The notes under the pieces were generated by a model. The model saw only the letters and a list, made by a program, of their open reading frames with translations. It did no database searches and was not told where the DNA came from. A stretch of 32,720 bases of DNA, taken from the NCBI GenBank assembly GCA_017513325.1, contig JAFXGC010000102.1:1-32720 (forward strand), written 5' to 3'. The position numbers and the translations under genes were made by a program. Source of the DNA: Clostridia bacterium (GTDB taxonomy: Bacteria > Bacillota > Clostridia > Oscillospirales > CAG-272). Shown one piece after another: positions 7,171-14,733 of the stretch (position 1 is its first letter; each line of letters opens with the position of its first letter).

Positions 7171-8871
7171 ATGAAAAAGTTAATTTCAGTGCTCCTTGTG
7201 GCGATGATGATGCTTGCATGCGTTATTGCTGTGTCTGCGGCAGAAACAACGGATGCGGTTGAATACACTCTCACAGGTAAGATCGTTGGTAACGAAATAC
7301 ATCTCAGTTTTGATATTACCAAGAATAACGTTGGTTTGGGAATGTTCATATTCAATATGAAGTACAATTCAGACGTAGTTGAATTCGTAAGTGCAAATAC
7401 CAACGAATGTGTTCTTAATAAAAACAGCACCGATGTCACGGATATGACTCATAACGGCAAGGGAAGTTATGTTTATATTCTGGGCGAAGCAAAAGAGCTC
7501 AGCGCTTCCTTTTCCGATACATATACTACGGGCAATGTTTTCAAAGCGGTGTTCAGAATAATTGATTATAGCTCTGATTTCGGTTTTGAAGTTGATGTTC
7601 AGAACGGCGACCCCGGAAATCACATAAGCGCGGCTAAAATGAAGGAAGTTCCTTTCTCTGTAAAATATGCAGGCAACGCTTTTGTAGGATATGTAAGCGG
7701 ATGGCAGCAGTCCTATTCAGGCAAGTGGTATTATTTTGATTATAGCGCAATGGTGCGCAATTCCTGGAGAAAAGATTCCAAAGGCTGGTGCTATCTCGGC
7801 GATGACGGTGCAATGGTAACTGACGCGTGGGTAAAAGATTCCAAGGGTTGGTGCTATATAGGAGAAAACGGATATTGTGTAACAAACTGTTGGAAGCAGG
7901 ATTCCAAGGGCTGGTGTTATCTTGGCGCAAGCGGCTCTCAGCTGAAGAATGAATGGCTCAGCTATGGCGGAAAATGGTATTATTTAGATGCCAACGGCTA
8001 TATGCTTACAAACAGTTGGAAGAAAGAGGCAAAAGGCTGGTGCTATCTGGGTGCCGACGGCGCGATGATGACAAACTCCTGGATAAAGGATTCCAAAGGC
8101 TGGAGCTACGTTGGAGCAAATGGATTTGCATTGACAAATTGCTGGAAAAACGATTCCAAGGGTACGTGCTATCTTGATGCAAACGGTTCACAGGTGAAGA
8201 GCGCCTGGATAAGCCATGGCGGCTATTGGTATTATTTGAACGCTGACGGATATATGGTGAGAAACAAGTGGGTAAACAATGGTGGCAAGTGGTACTATTG
8301 CGGACCTTACGGAAATATGGTTCAGAACCAGTGGTTGAGTCTTGGCGGCAAGTGGTACTACGTTGATAAAAGCGGTGCAATGGCAACAGGCTGGAAAGAT
8401 ATAGGCAATAAACGTTATTTGTTCAGTTCCGACGGAGTTATGACCACAGGCTGGAAAGCTGTGGGTAATTATTGGTACTATTTCACCTCAAATGGTGTGA
8501 TGCTGAAAGACTGGCAGTCCATTGGCGGCAAGTGGTACTATTTTGATGCAACCGGAGCAATGGCAACAAAATGGCAGGTAGTGGACAATAATTGGTACTA
8601 CTTCGGTTCAAAGGGCGTAATGGTAACAGGCTGGCAGGTTGTTGGTAACAGTTGGTACTATTTTGGCACAAGCGGCGCAATGGCAACAGGCTGGAAGGAC
8701 CTCGGAAACTATTGGTATTATTTCGGAACAGACGGAGCGATGGTAACAGGTTGGCAGGCAATTGGCGGCAGCTGGTATTATTTTGATCCTGACGGAGCAA
8801 TGGCAATAGGCTGGCGCTCTATCGGCGGCGCTTGGTATCGCTTTGGTCTTGATGGTGTCTGGGTGGAATGA
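7171..8871 (+). CDS. Secreted cohesin-like domain protein with long cell-wall-binding repeat tail
   Basis: A 566-residue paralogue of the 5734 protein. The signal peptide (MKKLISVLLVAMMML..., ending VSA/AET) and the 26-165 domain align along their whole length with the neighbour: VEYTLTGKIVGNEIHLSFDI, then MKYNSDVVEFV, GNVFKAVFRI and DFGFEVDV. The repeat tail (about residues 175-566, roughly 18 repeats) starts with the KDSKGWCYLG type and then switches to classical GWxxxGxxWYYFxxxGxMxTGW repeats. It ends GLDGVWVE rather than the ASNGVWIG ending of the other two proteins. An AAGGA-like ribosome site precedes ATG 7171. It is probably a second display version of the same surface module; any ligand is unknown. 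Confidence 0.8.
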   Translation: MKKLISVLLVAMMMLACVIAVSAAETTDAVEYTLTGKIVGNEIHLSFDITKNNVGLGMFIFNMKYNSDVVEFVSANTNECVLNKNSTDVTDMTHNGKGSYVYILGEAKELSASFSDTYTTGNVFKAVFRIIDYSSDFGFEVDVQNGDPGNHISAAKMKEVPFSVKYAGNAFVGYVSGWQQSYSGKWYYFDYSAMVRNSWRKDSKGWCYLGDDGAMVTDAWVKDSKGWCYIGENGYCVTNCWKQDSKGWCYLGASGSQLKNEWLSYGGKWYYLDANGYMLTNSWKKEAKGWCYLGADGAMMTNSWIKDSKGWSYVGANGFALTNCWKNDSKGTCYLDANGSQVKSAWISHGGYWYYLNADGYMVRNKWVNNGGKWYYCGPYGNMVQNQWLSLGGKWYYVDKSGAMATGWKDIGNKRYLFSSDGVMTTGWKAVGNYWYYFTSNGVMLKDWQSIGGKWYYFDATGAMATKWQVVDNNWYYFGSKGVMVTGWQVVGNSWYYFGTSGAMATGWKDLGNYWYYFGTDGAMVTGWQAIGGSWYYFDPDGAMAIGWRSIGGAWYRFGLDGVWVE

Positions 8872-8960
8872 TCTTACATAGGATAGTAAGTTAGATCAAA
8901 TTCCATAAGATGTTTCGGATTGTGAATAGCATGAGAAATATCAGTAAAAATAAACAAAAA

Positions 8961-9008
8961 AGAAAGGGAAAGATTTCTGTTTCACGCAGAAGCTCTTTTC
9001 CTTTTTTG
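8961..9008 (+). terminator. Terminator of the second surface-protein gene
   Basis: A purine-rich left arm (AGAAAGGGAAAGA, with TTCTG) pairs with CAGAA and CTCTTTTCC (8987-9001), and TTTTTT follows. The stem is imperfect, but its position, T run and the immediately following promoter copy the arrangement at 7057-7131. Confidence 0.6.
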
Positions 9009-9009
9009 A

Positions 9010-9038
9010 TTGACTTTGATGGGATAAAATAGTAAAAT
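9010..9038 (+). promoter_or_regulatory. Promoter of the LRR surface-protein gene
   Basis: TTGACT (9010-9015), 17-base spacer, TAAAAT (9033-9038), identical in hexamers and spacing to the promoter at 7103. AAGGAG at 9058-9063 is the ribosome binding site for ATG 9072. Confidence 0.7.
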
Positions 9039-9071
9039 TATTATACAAATACATCATAAGGAGAACAACAT

Positions 9072-12000
9072 ATGAAAAGAATGATTTCATTTTTGCTTGT
9101 TGCGCTGATGTTATTTCCTCAGTCAGCAGTTGGCATATCCGCTTCATATACAGATTCAAACGACGATGAATTTGTATTTGAAGAAGAAAACGCAGCCAAC
9201 GCTGTAAGCGTGGATACTATCAAAGTACACACAATGGTTAAAACCGATAAAAGTGCCGGTGGATCGCCTTATGAATATATAATTCAGGATGGCGGAGCTT
9301 ATATTACGGGAACAAAGGATTACAACTATTTCACTGATAATAACATTTCAGATGTTGTTATTCCATCCGAAATTGACGGTTATCCCGTTGTGGGAGTCAA
9401 TCGAATCGGTAGTTGGGAAGGAGTAGTGAAATCAGTAACTATTCCCGAAAGTGTCAAGTATCTTTCTGAAGATGCATTTTATTCATTGTATTATCTGGAA
9501 AAAGTTTGTATTGAAAGCACTCAAGTAGCTCTTTCTTACGATACATTTGATGAATTAAACTATATTAAAGAAATTACTATTAATGAAAATCACCCCGATT
9601 ATGTATCCATTGACGGTGTTCTGTTTGATAAGGATGTAACAACAATTGTTGCATATCCGTACAAAAAAGGTGATACATATCACCTTCCTGTTACAATTTC
9701 GGATATCAGTTTTATTAAAATATATCCCTATGTAAACTTTGTTAGCCATCCTGATTCCACAGAGCTTGTTGTAGAAAACGGAGTAACATACAACAAAAAC
9801 AAAACTCAAATCATTTCCTGCGATAAAACTATCAGTGGCAATTATGTAATGCCTTCTACCGTTGAATATATAGCCGGGAGAGCCTTTCAGAAATGTATAA
9901 AACTCACCGGTGTTGTAATATCTCCTTTGGTTACGGAGATTGCATATGCAACTTTTGATGACTGTCCCAATCTAACAAGCGTAGTTCTTCCCACAGAGCT
10001 TAAGTCAATAGATTTGTATGCATTTTCTGATTGTAAGGTACTCCGTTCTGTTGAAATTCCTTCAAAACTTGAAACAATAGAAGAAAAGGCGTTCTGCAAT
10101 TCCGGGCTTGAATCTCTCGATCTTCCCGGAAATGTCAGCTATATTGGAGAATATTGCTTTATGAACGCTCAGCTAAAAACTGTAGTAACACAAAATTCAA
10201 CCCAAAAAAATGGTTTGAGTATATCAGTCGGTGCATTTAAAGACAATGCTCAGCTTAAAACTGTTTCTTTGGGTGAAGGTCTTGAATTCATTAGTACTAG
10301 TGTTTTTGAAAATTGTTCAAGTCTTACAGAAGTCAATCTTCCCGATAGCTTAACAGAGATTGGTTGGAGTGTATTTAGAAATTGTAGTTCTCTTGCGTAT
10401 TTGCCTGTCGGTGCAAATCAAACATATATCGGATATGGAGAGTTTTCGGGCTGTACAGGTCTTGTGAAGGTTGAGCTTCCTGAGCATATTTCTGAAATTC
10501 ATTCATATGCTTTTGAAGATTGTACAAATCTTGAATCAATCAATCTCAGTGATAATATAGAGTGTATTTATCAAGGCGCATTCATAAATTGCACATCCCT
10601 TAAAGAGGCATATATCGGAGGGAAAATAGAGAGAATTTGTCGGGAAGCCTTTAAGAACAGTGGTATAACAGATGTTACTATTGGCGAAAAAGTTATGTTT
10701 ATTGAGCGAGAAGCATTTTTGAATTCAAAGCTCACTTCTGTTGATATTCCTGCCAATGTAATTGATATTACGTACTTTGCGTTTTTTGGCTGTGAAGACC
10801 TGGCGGAAATCAATATGCCCGACACTATTGTAAGTTTGGGCGGACATACCTTTGGAGCTACAAAGTGGTATAATGATAAGCCAAAAGGCATGACATATCT
10901 GGATAATATACCTTATGGGTTTAAGGGGGATATCACAGAAGAGAGAGAAATTTATGTAAAACCCGGAACGGTTGTAATTTCAGATCATGCTTTTGAAAAT
11001 GGTTGTCCTAATCACAAAGATTATCGTTTTTATGATGATTTGGCTTATGATTTTATTTATGAAAATGATGAAAGATTTGACAACGAGGTATACGACAGAA
11101 GCGGTCTCAAGGCAGTTCATATTCCTGAAGGTGTTCTGAAAATTGGAGAGTATGCATTCTTTAATTGTAAGGGACTTACAGAACTTTATCTTCCTGTTTC
11201 ATTAAAATCAATTGATTGGAATGCATTCTATGGAGCCAACAATCTTACCACAGTATACTATGCAGGCTCAGAAGAGCAGTGGAGCGCAATTGCTTTTGGC
11301 AAGCTTAAAGAATGTGAAGTAATATTTAATTATGTAGATGGAAAATATCCCGATCCTATTCCGGATGGTTGGAAGATGTCTGTTGATGCTAAATGGTACT
11401 ACTATATAAATAATGAAAAGGTATGCAACGCCTGGAAAAAGGATTCCAAGGGTTGGTGCTATCTCGGCTCAGACGGTGCAATGGTAACTCACACATGGGC
11501 TCAGGATTCTAAGGGGTGGTGCTATCTTGGCAGCGATGGCTCTCAGGTTAAGAGCAAATGGATAAATGACAATGGTAAGTGGTACTATATCGATGCCAAC
11601 GGTTATATGGTAACAAATACCTGGAAGAAAGACTCAGTTGGCTGGTGTTATCTTGGATCCGGTGGAGCAATGTTGACCAACACTTGGGCAAAAGATTCCA
11701 AGGGTTGGTGCTATCTTGGCGCTGACGGCTATGCAGTAACTAATTGCTGGAAAAAGGATTCTAATGGCTGGCGTTATCTTAACAGCGAAGGTTCAATGAC
11801 AATCAGCGCATGGGTAAAAGATGGCAGCTATTGGTATTATTTGGATTCTAATGGCTATATGGCAAGCGACGAGTGGGTATCAGATGGCGGCAAATGGTAT
11901 TATTGCAATGCCAACGGTGCTATGGTAGCTAATCAGTGGTTGGCTGATGGTGGAAAATGGTATCACTTTGGTGCTGATGGTGCAATGGCAACAGGCTGGC

Positions 12001-12236
12001 AGCAGGTTAAGGGTAGTTGGTACTACTTTGGTAAAAACGGCGTGATGGTAACCGGATGGCAGGCTATTGGCGGCAAATGGTACTATTTCGGAAGCAATGG
12101 CGTAATGGCAAAAACATGGCAGCAGATTGACGGAAAATGGTACTATTTTGGCATAAACGGCGCAATGGTGACAGGCAGAGTTCAGATTGGAAGCAAGCTC
12201 TACACCTTTGCCTCAAACGGTGTTTGGATAGGCTGA
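9072..12236 (+). CDS. Secreted BspA-type leucine-rich-repeat protein with cell-wall-binding repeats
   Basis: A 1054-residue exported protein. Residues 1-25 form a signal peptide (ends GISA/SY). Residues about 90-745 are BspA-type leucine-rich repeats (LRR_5), following the pattern LxxVxLPxxLxxIxxxAFxxCxxL, for example VEIPSKLETIEEKAFCNSG and VNLPDSLTEIGWSVFRNC. Residues about 760-1054 are some 13 cell-wall-binding repeats of the KDSKGWCYLG and GGKWYYFGxxG types shared with the two upstream genes. BspA-type repeats are associated with adhesion to host or bacterial proteins; the tail likely anchors the protein to the envelope. The LRR-coding part is visibly more AT-rich than the repeat-coding part, which suggests domain joining. 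The final 22 residues match the 5734 protein almost exactly. Confidence 0.85.
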   Translation: MKRMISFLLVALMLFPQSAVGISASYTDSNDDEFVFEEENAANAVSVDTIKVHTMVKTDKSAGGSPYEYIIQDGGAYITGTKDYNYFTDNNISDVVIPSEIDGYPVVGVNRIGSWEGVVKSVTIPESVKYLSEDAFYSLYYLEKVCIESTQVALSYDTFDELNYIKEITINENHPDYVSIDGVLFDKDVTTIVAYPYKKGDTYHLPVTISDISFIKIYPYVNFVSHPDSTELVVENGVTYNKNKTQIISCDKTISGNYVMPSTVEYIAGRAFQKCIKLTGVVISPLVTEIAYATFDDCPNLTSVVLPTELKSIDLYAFSDCKVLRSVEIPSKLETIEEKAFCNSGLESLDLPGNVSYIGEYCFMNAQLKTVVTQNSTQKNGLSISVGAFKDNAQLKTVSLGEGLEFISTSVFENCSSLTEVNLPDSLTEIGWSVFRNCSSLAYLPVGANQTYIGYGEFSGCTGLVKVELPEHISEIHSYAFEDCTNLESINLSDNIECIYQGAFINCTSLKEAYIGGKIERICREAFKNSGITDVTIGEKVMFIEREAFLNSKLTSVDIPANVIDITYFAFFGCEDLAEINMPDTIVSLGGHTFGATKWYNDKPKGMTYLDNIPYGFKGDITEEREIYVKPGTVVISDHAFENGCPNHKDYRFYDDLAYDFIYENDERFDNEVYDRSGLKAVHIPEGVLKIGEYAFFNCKGLTELYLPVSLKSIDWNAFYGANNLTTVYYAGSEEQWSAIAFGKLKECEVIFNYVDGKYPDPIPDGWKMSVDAKWYYYINNEKVCNAWKKDSKGWCYLGSDGAMVTHTWAQDSKGWCYLGSDGSQVKSKWINDNGKWYYIDANGYMVTNTWKKDSVGWCYLGSGGAMLTNTWAKDSKGWCYLGADGYAVTNCWKKDSNGWRYLNSEGSMTISAWVKDGSYWYYLDSNGYMASDEWVSDGGKWYYCNANGAMVANQWLADGGKWYHFGADGAMATGWQQVKGSWYYFGKNGVMVTGWQAIGGKWYYFGSNGVMAKTWQQIDGKWYYFGINGAMVTGRVQIGSKLYTFASNGVWIG

Positions 12237-12250
12237 TTTAATTAAACAAA

Positions 12251-12287
12251 AAACAAACCAAGTTCATTGAACTTGGTTTGTTTTTTT
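12251..12287. terminator. Bidirectional terminator between the LRR gene and the NUDIX gene
   Basis: AAACAAACCAAGTTCA (12251-12266) and TGAACTTGGTTTGTTT (12268-12283) are exact reverse complements. T runs follow on both strands. The genes on either side converge here; the NUDIX stop codon overlaps the edge. Confidence 0.9.
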
Positions 12288-12750
12288 ATAACACTTTTCC
12301 GTCGAGTTCTGCCGAAACAAGATCGTCGCCCTTGTAGGAAAGTTTCAGAGAAAAGAAGGGGTGGTTTTTGCAAAGCAGATCAATGAAAACTCTATCCCCT
12401 TCCCAGAGATTGAGGGTGGGAACAACATTTTCGTCAATCCAGCTAAGTTCACCTTCGTCGCAGACCTTCATTTCACCTTCAAAATCCTCAACTGTATAGA
12501 GAAACATCATTTCATCGTCCCACGTGTCGGAAATAAAGGTCACAACACCGCGGAATCGGTGTTTTTTTATTTTCAGATTCGTTTCTTCTGAAACTTCTCT
12601 GTAAAGGCAGTTTTCGGGGCTTTCGCCCTTTTCCAGCTTGCCGCCTACGCCTATCCATTTATCTGCATTGCAGTCGTTTTCTTTTTTTGTGCGGTGAAGC
12701 ATAAGCCATTTGCCGTCTTTTATTATATAGCACAGTGTTGTCAGCTTCAT
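12286..12750 (-). CDS. NUDIX hydrolase (MutT/8-oxo-dGTPase-like)
   Basis: A 154-residue cytoplasmic NUDIX hydrolase. The NUDIX box is complete: G37-x5-E43-x7-R51-E52-V-S-E55-E56-x-N-L (GGKLEKGES then REVSEETNL). Only the usual Gly near the end of the box is Asn. The opening (TTLCYIIKDGKWLMLHRTKKENDCNADKW, read in parts) and the ending NLWEGDRVFIDLL resemble 8-oxo-dGTP diphosphatases, which cleanse oxidised nucleotides. The exact substrate cannot be read from sequence. The start ATG overlaps the stop of the upstream WYL regulator gene (ATGA), so the two are co-translated. A damage-linked role for the pair is a reasonable inference. Confidence 0.88.
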   Translation of the reverse strand: MKLTTLCYIIKDGKWLMLHRTKKENDCNADKWIGVGGKLEKGESPENCLYREVSEETNLKIKKHRFRGVVTFISDTWDDEMMFLYTVEDFEGEMKVCDEGELSWIDENVVPTLNLWEGDRVFIDLLCKNHPFFSLKLSYKGDDLVSAELDGKVL

Positions 12751-13730
12751 TTGTAAACCTCACCTGCCTCATTTATAAGAGCTTTCATTTTATCAACCAC
12801 GCTATCGGGTGAAACTATCTGCATTTTATTCCCAAATTGCAACACCCAGGATAGGAAGTTGTTGCTGACCATAACGCTGACGGAGCACAGGAAATGGTCA
12901 TCCTGAGGAAATATGGAAACGTCTTCGCCGAAACGGTCTATAATAACGCCTGCCAGGCTATTGTTGCACTTCAGGGTAACGGTGTCAAGCTCACCGCGAA
13001 ACATTCCGAATACCTGATTGGAGTATTGACCCAGATCAAAGTTTTTAAAGCATTGTGCTCCTTCTCTCGGAAGCTCAGTATATGAGATTCTTGAAAGCTT
13101 GTCAACTCTGAAATGCTTGACCATTTCCGCCTTGGCATCATAAGCCAGCATATAGTAGTTTTCATCTTCCCAGCAAAGAGCCCAGGGGCTGACGCGATAT
13201 GTCTGAGAGTTGTGGCGGAATTGTTTTTCTTTCTGAGGTGTCCAGTCAAAATATTTGAAAGTGATCTGAACGTTTTCATTTATGGCAGTATGTATCATAT
13301 CAACGTTATAGTAGATAGATTCATTCATGGTTTTGATTCTGCCTGCCATATAAACCTGGCGGTTAAGCTTGGCGCCGTCGTGCACGTCAGTCAGCGCAGA
13401 AAGCTTTTTTATAAGCAGCGCGCTCTTTTGTTTAGTGATAAATTTGGATGATTGAACAGCGTCAACCAACAACTTAAGTTCGGGCAGTTCAAAATCACGT
13501 TCTGAAATATAGTATCCGCCGCCCAGCTCCCTTGTGTGCTCAATTGATATGCCGAATCGCTGAAGCGCGGCTATGTCGTCGTATATGGATTTTCTCTCAG
13601 CCACAATTCCGACGTTTTCAAGCTTTTCGAGAATTGATTTTGTTGACATGGGATGCTCCGCATCGGTGCCTTCCATAAGAAACTTAAGGATATAAAGGAT
13701 CTTCAGTTTATATTCGCTGCTTTTTGCCAT
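12747..13730 (-). CDS. WYL-domain transcriptional regulator with N-terminal winged helix
   Basis: A 327-residue regulator. Residues about 5-65 form a winged HTH (YKLKILYILKFLM, then STKSILEKLENVG, then RKSIYDDIAALQRFG). Residues about 135-220 form a WYL domain ending in YRVSPWALCWEDENYYMLAYD and FRVDKLSRI. A C-terminal extension (WCX-like) follows to residue 327. WYL domains sense ligands, often nucleic acids or nucleotides, and control defence or DNA-damage genes in many bacteria. The start at 13730 is fixed by AAAGGAGG ten bases upstream; the open frame continues upstream but without supporting signals. The gene is followed by an overlapping NUDIX gene, and a small membrane peptide gene lies divergently upstream with palindromes in between. 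These palindromes are candidate operators. Confidence 0.88.
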   Translation of the reverse strand: MAKSSEYKLKILYILKFLMEGTDAEHPMSTKSILEKLENVGIVAERKSIYDDIAALQRFGISIEHTRELGGGYYISERDFELPELKLLVDAVQSSKFITKQKSALLIKKLSALTDVHDGAKLNRQVYMAGRIKTMNESIYYNVDMIHTAINENVQITFKYFDWTPQKEKQFRHNSQTYRVSPWALCWEDENYYMLAYDAKAEMVKHFRVDKLSRISYTELPREGAQCFKNFDLGQYSNQVFGMFRGELDTVTLKCNNSLAGVIIDRFGEDVSIFPQDDHFLCSVSVMVSNNFLSWVLQFGNKMQIVSPDSVVDKMKALINEAGEVYK

Positions 13731-13791
13731 AACACAACCTCCTTTGCACAAGCTTATGATAACACACAATTTATGATTTGTAAACCCATAT

Positions 13792-13807
13792 GTCCAAAAA
13801 TATGGAC
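13792..13807. promoter_or_regulatory. GTCCA-N6-TGGAC palindrome upstream of the WYL regulator
   Basis: GTCCA (13792-13796) and TGGAC (13803-13807) are reverse complements around AAAATA. The site lies 62 bases upstream of the regulator start codon, near where its promoter must be. It shares the GTCC...GGAC arms with the larger palindrome at 13843-13872. An operator role is inferred. Confidence 0.45.
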
Positions 13808-13842
13808 TCTGCTTCGGTATTGAACAATCTGATGAAAAAGAA

Positions 13843-13872
13843 GAGCAAAGTCCGTTTTTGTGGACTTTGCTC
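13843..13872. promoter_or_regulatory. 11-bp palindrome GAGCAAAGTCC-N8-GGACTTTGCTC at the divergent small-gene promoter
   Basis: The two arms (13843-13853 and 13862-13872) are exact reverse complements. The right arm ends five bases before the TATAAT box at 13877, so a bound protein would cover the -35 region and spacer. On the minus strand the stem is followed by TTCTTTTTC, so it could instead act as a terminator for antisense or read-through transcription from the secG side. No strong T run follows on the plus strand. Confidence 0.5.
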
Positions 13873-13876
13873 CTTG

Positions 13877-13882
13877 TATAAT
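13877..13882 (+). promoter_or_regulatory. -10 box of the 36-residue peptide gene
   Basis: TATAAT (13877-13882) is a perfect -10 sequence. The 16-17 bases upstream hold only a T-rich, non-consensus -35 region that lies in the palindrome loop, which would suit a regulated promoter. Confidence 0.5.
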
Positions 13883-13935
13883 CAAGATGTAAAAAGAAAA
13901 CAAAAGAAAATAAATAAAAGTGAGGTATATATTTT

Positions 13936-14046
13936 ATGGAACAGTTTATTGAAAATGCAGTTGTAACAGCTATAGGTGCGGTTTGTATCGGCATTATCGG
14001 ATGGCTTTATTTCTTTCTTATCGGAGGAATAATATCTCTTATCTGA
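13936..14046 (+). CDS. 36-residue single-pass membrane peptide
   Basis: ATG 13936 opens a 36-residue frame, MEQFIENAVVTAIGA followed by VCIGIIGWLYFFLIGGIISLI and TGA. An acidic N-terminus precedes a continuous hydrophobic stretch of about 28 residues, so it is predicted to be a membrane peptide. GAGGT lies about 10 bases upstream of the start. A TATAAT box sits at 13877 and a strong terminator at 14155-14187, so the gene makes a complete stand-alone transcription unit of about 300 bases. I do not recognise the family. It could be a small toxin, a stress micro-protein or a modulator of a membrane complex; nothing in the sequence decides between these. It is divergent from the WYL regulator. 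Confidence 0.5.
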   Translation: MEQFIENAVVTAIGAVCIGIIGWLYFFLIGGIISLI

Positions 14047-14154
14047 CGGATATGGCAGATATAAGTCGTCAAATCAGTTATCCGGCTGTGCGCGTCTGAT
14101 CCTGATTTCAGGTGAGAGCTCACGGTCGGATATAACCGATGTTTAAATGGGCAC
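14047..14154 (+). other. 3' region of the small peptide transcript, possibly structured
   Basis: These 108 bases hold several short stems, such as GTGAG-AG-CTCAC, CGGT-N8-ACCG and GAC/GTC around GGCAG. They follow the peptide stop and end at a terminator. They may be just a 3' UTR or may contain a small RNA. No known RNA family was recognised. Confidence 0.25.
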
Positions 14155-14187
14155 AAAAAAAGGAACACGTTTGAGTGTTCCTTTTTT
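14155..14187. terminator. Bidirectional terminator between the small peptide gene and secG
   Basis: AAAAAAGGAACAC (14156-14168) and GTGTTCCTTTTTT (14175-14187) pair exactly around GTTTGA. The A and T runs provide U tracts for both directions. Confidence 0.88.
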
Positions 14188-14193
14188 ACTTGC

Positions 14194-14562
14194 TTATTCG
14201 TGGTCGTGACCTTCGTGGTCGTGACCTTCGTGTTCGTCAACAGTTGTTTCATCAGCCTTTGTTGTTTCTTCAACGAGGATCTCGTCGTTGTTGCCGAAGA
14301 TCTTATCGAAGGAGAGAGATTCATTCTTTGTCTGGATGAAGTAGAGGATGCAAACGAGAAGTACAAAAACAACTGCAACAATAGATGTGAGAACAGAAAG
14401 CTTTTTGTTCATTGCCTGACCCTTGGACTTACCGAAGAATGTTTCAGCGCCGCCTGCGATTGTGCCGGAAAGATTGTGATTCTTACCCTGCTGCATAAGA
14501 ACAGCAACGATAAGGAAAAGTGCCATAATAAGAAGCAGAATGCCTATAACGATTGTTACCAT
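14194..14562 (-). CDS. secG: SecG subunit of the protein translocase, with His/Glu-rich tail
   Basis: SecG is a small membrane subunit of SecYEG, the general protein export channel. This protein has 122 residues. TM1 is at about residues 2-22 and TM2 at about 55-76. Between them is the family signature VLMQQGKNHNLSGTIAGGAETFFGKSKG. Typical SecG proteins have about 75-90 residues. The extra 40 residues form an acidic cytoplasmic- or outward-facing tail ending in EGHDH-EGHDH-E, coded by two perfect 15-base repeats. Its function is unknown; metal binding is a possibility. The start has AAAGGAG upstream. No convincing promoter was found in the 171 bases before it. Confidence 0.92.
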   Translation of the reverse strand: MVTIVIGILLLIMALFLIVAVLMQQGKNHNLSGTIAGGAETFFGKSKGQAMNKKLSVLTSIVAVVFVLLVCILYFIQTKNESLSFDKIFGNNDEILVEETTKADETTVDEHEGHDHEGHDHE

Positions 14563-14733
14563 TTTGGTCTCCTTTAAATACTGTGTGATGTATAATTAGT
14601 AATAAAACATACCTAAAAAATATTGACGCCTACATATTCTAACACAAGTAAATTTAAAAATCAATAGTTTTTTAACTTTATTTTCAAAGAAAATGTTTGA
14701 TCGGACGCCGTAAATGTCAAGCTGTGATAAAGA

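Noticed and set aside
6300..8870. Periodic repeats that might suggest a CRISPR array
   Set aside because: The repeats are in frame, about 60-63 bases, imperfect and encode aromatic cell-wall-binding repeats with no spacers.
13731..13994. 88-residue N-terminal extension of the WYL regulator
   Set aside because: The strong AAAGGAGG site supports ATG 13730, and the extension would read through the palindromes and promoters.
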